Below are positions 46,511 through 56,959 of a stretch of DNA of 64,000 bases, piece after piece. The stretch's first letter is position 1. The number at the start of each line of letters is the position of its first letter. The DNA is taken from assembly GCF_004519335.1 (NCBI RefSeq), contig NZ_SOZD01000002.1, forward strand, positions 620,001-684,000. The letters are read 5' to 3'. The notes under the pieces were generated by a model. That model saw only the letters and a program-made list of their open reading frames with translations, was not told the DNA's origin and did no database searches. Position numbers and translations under genes: made by a program. The DNA is from Jiella endophytica (GTDB lineage Bacteria; Pseudomonadota; Alphaproteobacteria; Rhizobiales; Rhizobiaceae).

Positions 46511-47551
46511 TCATTCGGTCTCGATCGCCTCGATCGCCAGCTTCGCCAGAACCGGGACGCTGCGGCCGTAAAGCTGCGCCTTTTCCGGGTTGGAGGCATT
46601 GCCGTCGGCATAGCGCTTGAAGACGCCCTGCAGGATCGCCGCGAGGCGGAAGAAGGAAAAGGCCAGGTAGAAGGTCCAGCCTTCGATGCCGGCAAGCCCG
46701 CGACGCTCGCAATATCGCGCGACATATTGCGCCTCGGTCGGAATGCCGCGCTCCGCCCTGTTGATCCCGCCGAGGCCCTTGAAGGCGCCGAGATTGGGCA
46801 GGCGCCACTGCATGCACTGATAAGCGAGATCGGCAAGCGGATGGCCGAGGGTCGAAAGCTCCCAGTCGATTACCGCCAGCACCTCCAACTTTTCCGGCGC
46901 AATCAGCATGTTGTCGAGCCGGTAGTCGCCATGGACCAGGGTGGCGACGCCGTCGTCCGCCGGCAGGTTCTCCTCAAGCCAGGCGATCAGTCTTTCCATC
47001 TCAGGGATGTCGTCGATCTTCGACTGGCGCCACTGGTCCGTCCAGCGCGACAGCTGCCTGGCGAAATAATTGCCGGGCCGGCCAAAATCGGTGAGGCCCG
47101 TCGCCGCGAGATCGACGTCGTGGATCGCCGCGAGGGTGGCGTTCATCTGGTCGAAGACGGCGCCGCGCTCGGCCGGATCGTCGAGTTCCGGCAGGGCCGG
47201 ATCGAAGAAGGTCCGCCCCTTGACGAAGGCCATGACGAAGAAAGCCCGGCCGATCGGCGAGACGTCGTCGGTGGCCAGATGCAGCATTTCGGGGACGGGC
47301 ACGCCGGTTCCAGCAAGGGCCTTCATCACCCGGTATTCGCGGTCGACCTGATGGGCCGATTTCAGAAGCTTTCCCGGGGGCTTGGCCCGCAGCACATAGG
47401 TGCCGCTGTCGGCGTCCAGCCGATAGGTCGGGTTGGACTGACCGGACTGGAACTTGACGATCGCCGACAGCCCGGAAAAGCCCGCGATCTCGCTTTCGAG
47501 ATAGGCGCCGAGCGCGTCCTGATCGAGCTTGCCGTCCTCGCCGTCGCTCAT
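46511..47551 (-). CDS. APH-like phosphotransferase family protein (ACAD10-type)
   Basis: A 346-residue protein kinase-like phosphotransferase. The nucleotide-binding N-lobe includes YRLDADSGTYVLRAKPPG, the catalytic loop is LVHGDYRLDNML and the metal-binding Asp is in AVIDWELSTLGHP. This subgroup resembles the kinase domain of eukaryotic ACAD10/11, which phosphorylates 4-hydroxyacyl-CoAs so that an acyl-CoA dehydrogenase partner can process them. Here an acyl-CoA dehydrogenase, an SDR and a MaoC gene lie within 4 kb, which supports a role in catabolism of hydroxy or branched acids. Confidence 0.85.
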   Translation of the reverse strand: MSDGEDGKLDQDALGAYLESEIAGFSGLSAIVKFQSGQSNPTYRLDADSGTYVLRAKPPGKLLKSAHQVDREYRVMKALAGTGVPVPEMLHLATDDVSPIGRAFFVMAFVKGRTFFDPALPELDDPAERGAVFDQMNATLAAIHDVDLAATGLTDFGRPGNYFARQLSRWTDQWRQSKIDDIPEMERLIAWLEENLPADDGVATLVHGDYRLDNMLIAPEKLEVLAVIDWELSTLGHPLADLAYQCMQWRLPNLGAFKGLGGINRAERGIPTEAQYVARYCERRGLAGIEGWTFYLAFSFFRLAAILQGVFKRYADGNASNPEKAQLYGRSVPVLAKLAIEAIETE

Positions 47552-47626
47552 CTCCCGTCTCCTCCCCGGATCACCTGCATTTCGTCTTGAAGCCCGACGG
47601 GCGACGCGGTGCCGCCCGGCGGTCGA

Positions 47627-48142
47627 TCAGCTCTCAGGCGGCGTCATGACCGTGAGCGTGATCCAGTCCGCCACCAGCGCCGGCTTGATCGCCCCCTCGA
47701 TCTCCACCGCGACATCCCAGCCGGTCTGCAGGCTGACCGCCCGCTCCGTCAGGGCGACCATCCGGAAACGGCCCCGCACTCTTGCGCCCGCCTTCACCGG
47801 ATTGAGGAAACGGACCTTGTCGAAGCCGTAGTTCATGCCCATCCGCGTTCCCTCGACGCCTGGGATTGCCTCATAGGCGAGGGTCGAGAGCAGCGACAGG
47901 GTGAGAAATCCGTGGGCGATCGTCCCGCCGAAGGGCGTCTCGGCCTTGGCCCGCTCGGGATCGACATGGATGAATTGATGATCGTGGGTGGCGAGCGCGA
48001 AACGGTCGATCATCGTCTGGTCGACGGTCAGCCACGGCGAGAACAGCGGCTCGCCTTCCAGATGCGCCCGATAGTCGGCGAGCGGCACCATCCGCCCGGC
48101 AAGCAGCGCTTCCGTTTCGGCCACCGAATTGAGGGCCATCAT
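47627..48142 (-). CDS. MaoC-like hydratase/dehydratase
   Basis: A 171-residue single hot-dog-fold enzyme. The catalytic Asp/His are in TMIDRFALATHDHQFIHVDPERA, the (R)-specific enoyl-CoA hydratase motif, followed by GGTIAHGFLTLSLL. It hydrates enoyl-CoA to 3-hydroxyacyl-CoA. Its start overlaps the SDR stop by 4 bp (ATGA), so the two are translated together; the phosphotransferase gene lies 75 bp downstream. Confidence 0.9.
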   Translation of the reverse strand: MMALNSVAETEALLAGRMVPLADYRAHLEGEPLFSPWLTVDQTMIDRFALATHDHQFIHVDPERAKAETPFGGTIAHGFLTLSLLSTLAYEAIPGVEGTRMGMNYGFDKVRFLNPVKAGARVRGRFRMVALTERAVSLQTGWDVAVEIEGAIKPALVADWITLTVMTPPES

Positions 48143-48963
48143 GCCTCCCCGAAAAGTTCAGGTCCCGTCATCACGCCGATCCCGCCGTCGATGGGCAGGA
48201 TCGCGCCGGTGATATATGCGCCGGAGCGGCCGCAAAGAAACAGCGTGGCGCCGGCAATGTCGTCGGGAAGGCCGATCCGCCCGAGCGGCACGCCGCTGCC
48301 GACCCGCTGCGCCTGCTCGTTTGTTCCCGTCGCAAAGGCCGTCATCTTCGACTGGAAGGGCCCCGGCGCAAACGCGTTGACGGTGATGCGGCGGGCCGCA
48401 AGCTCCTTCGCCAGCGAGCGCGTCAGGTGATGCACCGCGGCCTTGGACGCCGCATAGGAATAGACGTGTTCGGAGAGCGGCTGGGCGCCCATCACCGAGC
48501 CGAGATTGAGGACTCTTGCCGGGTCGTCGTCGCTGGCGGAGGCCTCCAGCAACGGCAGCAGCGCCTGGGTCAGGGCGAAGAGGCCGGTGACGTTGACCGA
48601 GAGCACCTTGTTCCAGGCGTGATAGGGAAACTCGCCGAGCGGCGCACCCCAGGAAACGCCGGCATTGTTGACGAGGATCTGCAGCCGGTCGGTCCGCTCG
48701 CCGATGGCCCTTGCAAGCGCCTCGACGCCCTCCTCGGTGGAAACGTCGCCGGCAAGGGCGAAAACCTCGCCTTCAACCCCCTCGCCGTTGATCTCGGCCG
48801 CCGCAGCCTCGCAGGCCTCCAGCTTGCGCGAGGCGATGTAGACCTTCGCGCCGGCGCCGGCGAGCGCCGTCGCGATCATCCGCCCGATGCCCGTCGCCCC
48901 GCCGGTCACGAGGGCCGTCTTGCCTTCCAGCGAAAACAGCCGCTGCAAAATCGCCTGGGTCAT
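48139..48963 (-). CDS. SDR family oxidoreductase
   Basis: A 274-residue classical short-chain dehydrogenase. The cofactor site is TGGATGIGR at residues 20-28, NNAG is present in the middle, and the catalytic Ser-Tyr-Lys appears in LNLGSVMG and SYAASKAAV. The C-terminal YITGAILPIDGGIG is canonical. It probably oxidises a 3-hydroxyacyl-CoA or related alcohol in this acyl-CoA cluster. The start at 48963 (MTQAILQRLF) is preferred; the frame runs to 49137 through the divergent regulator's promoter. It shares a 131-bp divergent intergenic region with the TetR gene. Confidence 0.9.
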   Translation of the reverse strand: MTQAILQRLFSLEGKTALVTGGATGIGRMIATALAGAGAKVYIASRKLEACEAAAAEINGEGVEGEVFALAGDVSTEEGVEALARAIGERTDRLQILVNNAGVSWGAPLGEFPYHAWNKVLSVNVTGLFALTQALLPLLEASASDDDPARVLNLGSVMGAQPLSEHVYSYAASKAAVHHLTRSLAKELAARRITVNAFAPGPFQSKMTAFATGTNEQAQRVGSGVPLGRIGLPDDIAGATLFLCGRSGAYITGAILPIDGGIGVMTGPELFGEA

Positions 48964-49094
48964 CGTCGATCCTTTCCTCCCTGAAATCTCGCCGACATCT
49001 AGACCACAATCTCGAATTGACACCATACGGCAATGTATGTCCCATCCCCCGAGATCGCCGGCGCCAGGCGGCCCGGCCGAGCGGAGGATCGCCG

Positions 49095-49810
49095 ATGCCG
49101 CGAGCGCCAGCATCCGGAAAGCCGCGTGGCAGACCACCGCGGGGGGAGCGCAATTTCGCCGCCATCCGCGGTGCCGAGGACATGGCCTTCCGCCGCCGGA
49201 TCCTCACGGCGGCCGCCGAGATCTTCGCCGAACGGGGCTTTGCCACGGCCTCGATCGACGAGGTGGCGCGGCGCCTCGGCGCCACCAAGGGCCTCGTCTA
49301 TCACCGCTATCGATCGAAGGGGGAGCTGTTCGCCGATGTCTGCGAGGACGGGCTGAGGGACATCACGTCCCGGCTCGAGGCGATCGCTGAACGTCGCGAC
49401 CGGGCGATCACCCGGCTGACGGAGGCCGCGACGCTGCATGCCGGCGACGTCCTTGCCCGCACGGCGCTCCACCGCACGCTCGCCGAGGCCGCCTCGGGCA
49501 CCGCAGCCGCTGCACTCCCCGAGATGGAGGCGGACGCCCTTTCGGGCCTTGGTGCCCTGCGCGAGCGCTACGAGGCGGTGTTCGTCGAGCTGATCGCCGG
49601 CGCCGCCGACCAGCGCGACCTTCCGGCCGGCCGCGACACCGAGATGCTCGGCCGCATCTTCGTCGCGGCTCTCGATGCGCCGCTTGCCTGGTCGCCGGCG
49701 ACCCTTGCCGGCCTTGCCGGGAAAGGCGGTTTGATCGCGCGGCAACTGGCCTATTTTGCGATACGGGGAGCAGGAGCGTCGGATGCGACGCTGGCGGAGG
49801 AGTTTTCACG

Positions 49811-49814
<4 letters not shown>
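49095..49814 (+). CDS. TetR family transcriptional regulator
   Basis: A 239-residue regulator with an N-terminal TetR helix-turn-helix: ILTAAAEIFAERGFATASID followed by VARRLGATKGLVYHRYRSKGELF. A basic Pro/Arg lead of about 30 residues precedes it. The ligand-binding C-terminal domain is unspecific. The ATG at 49095 has GGAGG 8 bp upstream. It lies divergent to the SDR-MaoC-phosphotransferase genes and overlaps the acyl-CoA dehydrogenase gene by 4 bp, so it probably represses both units in response to an acyl-CoA or similar molecule. Confidence 0.9.
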
Positions 49815-51046
<1,232 letters not shown>

Positions 51047-51125
51047 TGCCGCCGGCCGGCGCCGACGAGCGTCGGCGCAGATGCCGGGGCTCGTGAAGAT
51101 CCCCGGGCGGGGCGAGGTCGATCGG

Positions 51126-51482
51126 TCAGGCGCCGTCGTCCCGGAAGAACAGGAACAGCGCGGCGATGACCGTCAGGCCCATGCTGACGATCGTCGCGAG
51201 ATAGAGGACCGGTTCGTCGGCCGTGACGTAGCGAAACCGGCCGAACGGCAGATAGGTGCCGAGCCGGCCGTTGAGTATCGCACCCGCCAGGCCGTAGAGG
51301 CACGGCAGCGCGACCGCCGGCGCGACCACCGCCGGAAGCAGGGCCGGCGATGAAATCCGCAGGGCTCGCAGTTCGTCACGAAGGCCGAGCGCCTGAAACC
51401 ATAATTTACCTTTCGTAAACCATCCCTGAGACGACTGCGCATCATGGGACAGAGCCAAATCAATCATTGGATCTTCTTCCAT
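51126..51482 (-). CDS. Small hypothetical membrane protein
   Basis: A 118-residue protein with no recognised family. Two membrane helices are predicted: AVVAPAVALPCLYGLAGAIL and YLATIVSMGLTVIAALFLFF. The first 45 residues are polar. The 5' end and upstream region are AT-richer than the surroundings, and the start could also be the ATG at 51467. It converges with the acyl-CoA dehydrogenase gene; a small hairpin at 51059-51078 (GCGCCGAC/GTCGGCGC) lies between them. Coding status is probable, function unknown. Confidence 0.5.
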   Translation of the reverse strand: MEEDPMIDLALSHDAQSSQGWFTKGKLWFQALGLRDELRALRISSPALLPAVVAPAVALPCLYGLAGAILNGRLGTYLPFGRFRYVTADEPVLYLATIVSMGLTVIAALFLFFRDDGA

Positions 51483-51587
51483 AACAACTATGACCTGCGA
51501 TGAAACGCCGCAGCCTAGAAAAAGTTCGACGACAGTAACAAGAGATCAATACGTGAAGACAATTTTAACTATATCTGGAGTTGACGA

Positions 51588-52556
51588 TTGAGGGCGATCG
51601 TTTGCGAAACCTACGGGGCAATTGCCGATCTGGCCTGGCGGGACTGGCAGAATCCGCAGCCGGAAGGGCGGCAGATCGTCATCGCGGCAGAGGCGATCGG
51701 CGTTAACTATCCTGACGGACTCCTGGTGCAGGGGCTCTATCAGGCGCGTCCGGAGCTGCCCTTCATCCCGGGCATGGAGGCGGCCGGCCGCGTCGTCGCC
51801 GTCGGGCCGGATGTCTCGCGCCACGCCGTCGGCGACCGGGTGGTCGTCCAGCTTTCCCACGGCGCTTATGCCGAAAGAGTGCTCGCCGACGAAAAGGCGG
51901 CGATGCCCCTCCCCGATTCGGTGTCCGACGAGGCGGCCTGCGCCCTCGTCTGCGCCTACGGCACTTCGCACCATGCGCTGAAGCAGCGGGCGAAGCTTGC
52001 ATCCGGCGAGACGCTGCTGGTCCTCGGCGCCGCGGGCTCGACCGGCATCGCAGCGATCGAGATCGGCAAGATCATCGGCGCCCGGGTGATCGCCGTCGCC
52101 TCCAGCGAGGAAAAGCGTGCGCTCGCCAAAGCCAAGGGCGCCGACGAGGCGATCGGCTATGACGACCTTCGCGGCGACATCAAGCGGCTGACCGGCGGCA
52201 ACGGCATCGACGTCGCCTTCGACCCGGTCGGCGGCGAGGCATTCGAAGCCGTGGCCAGGTCGATGGCCTGGAACGGCCGTCTGCTGGTCATCGGCTTTGC
52301 TTCCGGCACCATTCCGAAGCTCGCGGTGAACCTTGCCCTGGTGAAGGGCTTTGCCTGCGTCGGCGTGTTCTGGGGCGCCTTCACGACCAAAGAGCCGGAT
52401 GTCTTTGCCGCAAACATGGCCGAGCTGATGGGCTGGGCGGCAGCCAGCAAGGTCCGGCCGGAGATCAGCGAGCGGGCGAAACTGAGGGACGCGGCCGACG
52501 TCCTCCAGCGGATGCACGAGCGCAAGACCCTCGGCAAGATCGTGCTGATTCCCTGA
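51588..52556 (+). CDS. Quinone oxidoreductase-like MDR family protein
   Basis: A 322-residue zinc-free medium-chain dehydrogenase/reductase of the NADPH:quinone oxidoreductase type. The NADP-binding motif is GAAGSTGIAAIEIGK near residue 147, with the VNYPDGLLVQGLYQ and PGMEAAGRVVAVG segments in the catalytic domain and no zinc-ligand Cys cluster. It reduces quinones or enones. The start is TTG at 51588, supported by GGAG at 51577-51580 and by the family N-terminus (MRAIVCE). It is monocistronic and separated from chvI by 486 bp. Confidence 0.9.
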   Translation: MRAIVCETYGAIADLAWRDWQNPQPEGRQIVIAAEAIGVNYPDGLLVQGLYQARPELPFIPGMEAAGRVVAVGPDVSRHAVGDRVVVQLSHGAYAERVLADEKAAMPLPDSVSDEAACALVCAYGTSHHALKQRAKLASGETLLVLGAAGSTGIAAIEIGKIIGARVIAVASSEEKRALAKAKGADEAIGYDDLRGDIKRLTGGNGIDVAFDPVGGEAFEAVARSMAWNGRLLVIGFASGTIPKLAVNLALVKGFACVGVFWGAFTTKEPDVFAANMAELMGWAAASKVRPEISERAKLRDAADVLQRMHERKTLGKIVLIP

Positions 52557-53042
52557 CCGATGCCTGCGGGCCCGGAGAACGGCGAACTGGTCGCGCTCGG
52601 CGAACGGCAGGATGACGGCGTGACCGTCGCCGGCCCCGGGCGGCGGCTGTCGGAGACCGATTGCCGGACGGGCTGCATTTCGCCGATCTTCTGTTATAGT
52701 GGCAGGCGACGTCCCCGCTCCTGCCGCGCTTTCTTCAGCCGGCCGAGCGTCGACGGCGGCGCGTACGATGCGAGACGCCGGCAGCAATTGCCGGCCCGTC
52801 TCGCCGGATCGGGCGTCGATACCCGGGGCCCTGACATTGCATGTTTTGCATTCCGCCACATTTTACGCGGATTGATGACGACGAAGGGGCTCTTCCATGC
52901 GACGGCGCGGGTTCGAGACGGCAGATACCGGGGCAAATGCCCTGCAGTGTCGCTCTTCCTGCACCGCGCCTGATCCGGCGGCTTTCCCCGCTCGACAAGA
53001 CGAGCGGCCGGCGGCCGGATCGAAGACTGGAGAAGATTGACA
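52557..53042. other. Intergenic region upstream of chvI
   Basis: This 486-bp stretch has no convincing gene; open frames on both strands look like shadows, without family features. It must contain the chvI promoter. A TATAGT at 52695-52700 and an AT-rich patch at 52836-52873 were noted but have no good partner elements. In many rhizobia pckA lies divergent here; it is absent. Confidence 0.45.
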
Positions 53043-53753
53043 ATGCCGACGATCGCCCTCGTGGATGACGACCGAAACATTCTGACGTCCGTCTCGATTG
53101 CACTGGAAAACGAGGGTTACAGGGTCGAAACCTACACCGACGGAGCCTCCGCCCTCGAGGGCCTCCAGTCGAGCCCGCCGCATCTGGCGATCTTCGACAT
53201 CAAGATGCCCCGCATGGACGGGATGGAGCTGCTGCGGCGGCTGCGCCAGAAGTCCGATCTGCCGGTGATCTTCCTGACCTCCAAGGACGAGGAGATCGAC
53301 GAGCTCTTCGGCCTGAAGATGGGCGCCGACGACTATATCCGCAAACCCTTCTCGCAGCGGCTGCTGGTCGAAAGGGTGCGGGCGATCCTCCGGCGCGGCG
53401 CGCCGCGCGAAGCGGGAGCCAAGGCGCCCGGTCAGACGGTCTCGCCCGAATCGTCGCTGGAGCGCGGCCAGCTGGTGATGGACCAGGAGCGCCACACCTG
53501 CACCTGGAAGAGCCGGCCGGTGACCCTGACCGTTACCGAATTCCTCATCCTGCACGCGCTGGCGATGCGGCCAGGCGTCGTGAAGAGCCGCGACGCGCTG
53601 ATGGACGCCGCCTATGACGAGCAGGTCTATGTCGACGACCGCACCATCGACAGCCACATCAAGCGGCTGCGCAAGAAGTTCAAGGCGATCGACGACGATT
53701 TCGACATGATCGAAACTCTCTACGGCGTCGGGTACCGTTTCCGCGAGGTGTAA
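53043..53753 (+). CDS. chvI: Two-component response regulator ChvI
   Basis: A 236-residue OmpR/PhoB-type regulator. The phospho-acceptor is Asp52 in [13 protein letters not shown], acidic pocket residues are DDD at 8-10, and the conserved Lys is K101 in YIRKPF. The winged-helix DNA-binding domain ends with [11 protein letters not shown]. The sequence and the following chvG-hprK-EIIA-HPr genes identify ChvI, the acid- and envelope-stress regulator of exopolysaccharide, motility and host-interaction genes in rhizobia and brucellae. The ATG at 53043 is used rather than the TTG at 53037. Confidence 0.94.
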   Translation: MPTIALVDDDRNILTSVSIALENEGYRVETYTDGASALEGLQSSPPHLAIFDIKMPRMDGMELLRRLRQKSDLPVIFLTSKDEEIDELFGLKMGADDYIRKPFSQRLLVERVRAILRRGAPREAGAKAPGQTVSPESSLERGQLVMDQERHTCTWKSRPVTLTVTEFLILHALAMRPGVVKSRDALMDAAYDEQVYVDDRTIDSHIKRLRKKFKAIDDDFDMIETLYGVGYRFREV

Positions 53754-53906
53754 GCGGAACAGGCCCGAACAGGCGGGGTCCCGGCCGCAGCGCCTCTCAT
53801 ACGGCCGATGCGTCGGCGGCATGACCGGAGAGGCCGGTCGCAAGGGTGCCGTCATCGCCGATCACCCTCTGCCGGGCAGCCGCCGGTCTGCCAGACTTGA
53901 AGGTTC

Positions 53907-55733
53907 ATGGTTTCGGTTTCGGAAAGTGACGACAGGCAGAGCCAGGACGACGCCGCAGCGGAGCGCCGGCGGCGCCGCGACGCCATGGTGCGCAAGCGGC
54001 TGCGCCGCCTGCCCTTCATCCGCCGCGTCCTCTACCGGCTGCGCTGGCTGCTCGGCCACTCGATCTTCTCCTCGCTGACGCGGCGGATCGTCTTCCTCAA
54101 CCTCGTCGCGCTGATCGTGCTGGTCTCCGGCATCCTCTATCTCAACCAGTTCCGCGCCGGGCTGATCGACGCTCGCGTGGAGAGCCTTTTGACCCAGGGC
54201 GAGATCATCGCGGCGGCCATCGCCTCCTCGGCGACGGTCGAGACCAATTCGATCACCCTCGATCCGGAGCGGCTGCTCGAACTCCAGGCCGGCGACACGC
54301 TGGCTCCTTCGGCGGAAGCGACCGACAGCCTCGACTTCCCGATCAATCCAGAGCGCGTCGCCCCGCTTCTCCGGCGGCTGATCTCCCCGACCAGAACCAG
54401 GGCGCGGCTCTACGACCGCGACGCGAATCTGATCCTCGATTCGCGCCACCTTTATTCCCGCGGCCAGATCCTGCGCTACGACCTGCCGCCCGTCTCTCCC
54501 GACGCGCCGAACCTTGCCAGCCGCACCCTGTCCTATCTGCGCGGCATCTTCACCGGCAACGACCTGCCGATCTACCGCGAGGCGCCCGGCGGATCGGGCA
54601 CCGCCTATCCGGAGGTGATGAACGCCCTCACCGGCGGCCCGGCCACCGTGGTTCGGGCAACGGAGAACGGCGAGCTGATCGTCTCGGTCGCCGTGCCGAT
54701 CCAGCGCTTCCGCGCCGTCCTCGGCGTGCTGCTCCTGTCGACCCAGGGCGGCGACATCGACAAGATCGTCCAGGCCGAGCGAATGGCGATCGTGCGGGTC
54801 TTCGGCGTCGCTGCGCTGGTGGTCATCGTCCTGTCGACGCTGCTCGCCTCAACCATCGCGACGCCGCTGCGCCGTCTGTCGGCGGCCGCCATCCGGGTGC
54901 GGCGCGGCGTCAAGGACCGTGCGGCGATCCCCGACTTCGGCGACCGCACCGACGAGATCGGCAATCTCGCCCGCGCCCTCAGCGACATGACGCAGTCCCT
55001 CTATGCGCGGATCGATGCGATCGAATCCTTCGCAGCCGACGTCTCCCACGAACTGAAGAACCCGCTGACCTCGCTGCGCAGCGCCGTCGAGACCCTTCCG
55101 CTCGCAAGGAACGAGAATTCCCGCGAGCGGCTGATGGAGATCATCCAGCACGATGTCCGGCGGCTCGACCGGCTGATCACCGACATTTCCGACGCCTCGC
55201 GCCTCGATGCCGAACTCGCCCGCCATGTCGCCGCCAAGGTCGATCTCGCCGCGCTGCTGCGCTCCGTCGTCGAGGGCGCCCGCAGCCATGTCGCGCCGGG
55301 CCGCAAGGTGACGATGAATTTCGCGGCACAGAAGCTGCCGCCGACGCAGCGGCTCGGCTACGTCGTCGCGGGCCATGACCTGCGCCTCAGCCAGGTGTTC
55401 ACCAACCTGATCGAGAACGCGCGGTCCTTCGTCCCGGCCGAGGACGGGCGCATCGACGTCTATATCCGCCGGCGCGGCCAGCGGGTGATCGTCACCATCG
55501 AGGACAACGGCCCGGGTATCCAGGCCGAGATCATCGACCGGATCTTCGAGCGCTTCTACACCGACCGGCCGGCCGGCGAGGCCTTCGGCCAGAATTCCGG
55601 CCTCGGCCTGTCGATCTCGCGGCAGATCGTCGAGGCCCATGACGGGACGATCCGCGCCGAGAACATCGAGGACGACGAGGCACCGAACGGCATCGGCGGC
55701 GCCCGCTTCGTCGTCACCCTGCCGGCAGAATGA
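53907..55733 (+). CDS. chvG: Sensor histidine kinase ChvG/ExoS
   Basis: A 608-residue membrane kinase, partner of ChvI. The first helix is IVFLNLVALIVLVSGILYL, then a periplasmic sensor domain of about 200 residues (bound by ExoR in rhizobia), a second helix VFGVAALVVIVLSTLLAS, HAMP, HisKA (FAADVSHELKNPLTSLRSA) and an ATPase domain (NLIENARSF, DNGPGIQ, GLGLSIS). A basic cytoplasmic lead of about 55 residues precedes the first helix. Its stop overlaps hprK by 4 bp (ATGA). No exoR in the window. Confidence 0.95.
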   Translation: MVSVSESDDRQSQDDAAAERRRRRDAMVRKRLRRLPFIRRVLYRLRWLLGHSIFSSLTRRIVFLNLVALIVLVSGILYLNQFRAGLIDARVESLLTQGEIIAAAIASSATVETNSITLDPERLLELQAGDTLAPSAEATDSLDFPINPERVAPLLRRLISPTRTRARLYDRDANLILDSRHLYSRGQILRYDLPPVSPDAPNLASRTLSYLRGIFTGNDLPIYREAPGGSGTAYPEVMNALTGGPATVVRATENGELIVSVAVPIQRFRAVLGVLLLSTQGGDIDKIVQAERMAIVRVFGVAALVVIVLSTLLASTIATPLRRLSAAAIRVRRGVKDRAAIPDFGDRTDEIGNLARALSDMTQSLYARIDAIESFAADVSHELKNPLTSLRSAVETLPLARNENSRERLMEIIQHDVRRLDRLITDISDASRLDAELARHVAAKVDLAALLRSVVEGARSHVAPGRKVTMNFAAQKLPPTQRLGYVVAGHDLRLSQVFTNLIENARSFVPAEDGRIDVYIRRRGQRVIVTIEDNGPGIQAEIIDRIFERFYTDRPAGEAFGQNSGLGLSISRQIVEAHDGTIRAENIEDDEAPNGIGGARFVVTLPAE

Positions 55734-56182
55734 CCGCCCGCGCCAATCTTCACGCCTCCGCCGTCGCGCTCGGTGGCCGCGGCGTCCTCATCCGCGGGCC
55801 GGCGCGAAGCGGCAAGTCGGCACTCGTTCTCGCGCTTCTGCGGCGCGGCCCGCTTCCCGGCGCGGCCGCGGAACTTGTTGCCGACGACCGGGTGGACATC
55901 GAAGCCGCCGATGGCAGCGTCCGGCTTTCGGCACCCGCGATGCTGAAGGGCATGCTGGAGATTTCCGGCATCGGCATCGTCACCGAGCCGGCGCGTCCCG
56001 CCGCGGACCTCTGGCTCGTCGCCGACCTCGAACCAGCCGACGCCCTCCCTCGCCATCCCGGTACCCTGTCCACCGAGATCCTCGGCCTCTCCTTCCCGAT
56101 GGTGCGGCTGCCGCGACAGGAGGCCGCATTGGCGGCCGACATCCTCCTCACCCTCGCGCTTTCCAGCCGCCTGCCGGACTGA
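55730..56182 (+). CDS. hprK: Short HPr kinase/phosphorylase
   Basis: A 150-residue HprK, the truncated alphaproteobacterial form consisting of the C-terminal catalytic domain alone. The Walker A motif is GPARSGKS at 23-30, ADDRV contains the capping acidic residues, and a Pro/Gly-rich GMLEISGIGIV segment matches the family signature. It phosphorylates HPr on the regulatory Ser and can reverse this. Its start overlaps chvG, so two-component and PTS regulation are co-expressed. Confidence 0.92.
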   Translation: MTARANLHASAVALGGRGVLIRGPARSGKSALVLALLRRGPLPGAAAELVADDRVDIEAADGSVRLSAPAMLKGMLEISGIGIVTEPARPAADLWLVADLEPADALPRHPGTLSTEILGLSFPMVRLPRQEAALAADILLTLALSSRLPD

Positions 56183-56513
56183 TTGTTCGCGACGGGGCGG
56201 TGATCGATGCATGCAAAAGCATCACACAAGCCCAAGCAGCGATCATTTGACTTGCGGATTCGGTCAGGGCTGCCAAGATGCCGCACGCTGACGAAGGGTC
56301 GGCGGCTACTTTCGGGTCGGCCAGGACCCGCAAGCGGGCCGCAAATGCAAGGCTGTCGGCCGGAACCGGACGAAGGTTTGCGGGTCGGCACGACGGGCGA
56401 TCGAAGAATTTGGAGCGGCCTTCGCGGATCCTGTTCGGATGCGAGGCACGCGAGAAGGTGATGGAGAAAGCGGCCATGGCAGGCTCCAGCGACGTGCGGA
56501 TCGGCGAGGCGGC
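56183..56513. other. Intergenic region between hprK and the EIIA gene
   Basis: A 331-bp gap in an otherwise compact cluster. I find no gene or structured RNA. TTGACT at 56247-56252 may be part of a promoter giving EIIA and HPr independent expression, but no good -10 element follows at the right spacing. Confidence 0.4.
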
Positions 56514-56915
56514 ATGATCGGACTGGTACTCGTGACCCATGGCAGGCTGGCCGACGAGTTCCTCAACGCCGTCGAACACGTCGTCGGGCCGCAGGATGCC
56601 TTCGAGACCATCTCGATCGGCCCCGAGGACGACATGGAGCAGCGCCGCATCGACATCGTCGAGGCGGTGGCGCGGGCCGATCGCGGCGCGGGCGTCATCA
56701 TTCTCACCGACATGTTCGGCGGCACGCCGTCGAACCTCGCCATTTCGGTGATGGAGGGCAGCCGGGTCGACGTGCTCGCCGGCGTCAACCTGCCGCTCCT
56801 CATCAAGCTCGCCAGCGTGCGCGAGGAAAAGCCGATGAGCGAAGCGCTGCTGGCGGCCCAGGAGGCCGGACGAAAATACATCAACGTGGCAAGCCGCGTC
56901 CTCAGCGGGAATTGA
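56514..56915 (+). CDS. PTS mannose-family EIIA component (regulatory)
   Basis: A 133-residue EIIA-Man-type protein. The phospho-acceptor His9 lies in LVTHGRLADEF, and ILTDMFGGTPSN is the second conserved block. In alphaproteobacteria this protein is part of a phosphorelay without sugar-specific permeases and acts as a regulator, for instance on ChvIG-type systems. The ATG at 56514 matches the family start. Its stop region lies next to HPr; the intervening 44 bp encode no domain. Confidence 0.92.
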   Translation: MIGLVLVTHGRLADEFLNAVEHVVGPQDAFETISIGPEDDMEQRRIDIVEAVARADRGAGVIILTDMFGGTPSNLAISVMEGSRVDVLAGVNLPLLIKLASVREEKPMSEALLAAQEAGRKYINVASRVLSGN

Positions 56916-56959
56916 GAGCCGGAACCGTGCGAAGCTTCGAGAACAAGGATGGGCGCGGG

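Noticed and set aside
48964-49094. Possible TetR operator and TTGACA (49017-49022) promoter
   Set aside because: No convincing inverted repeat and no -10 hexamer at 16-18 bp from TTGACA.
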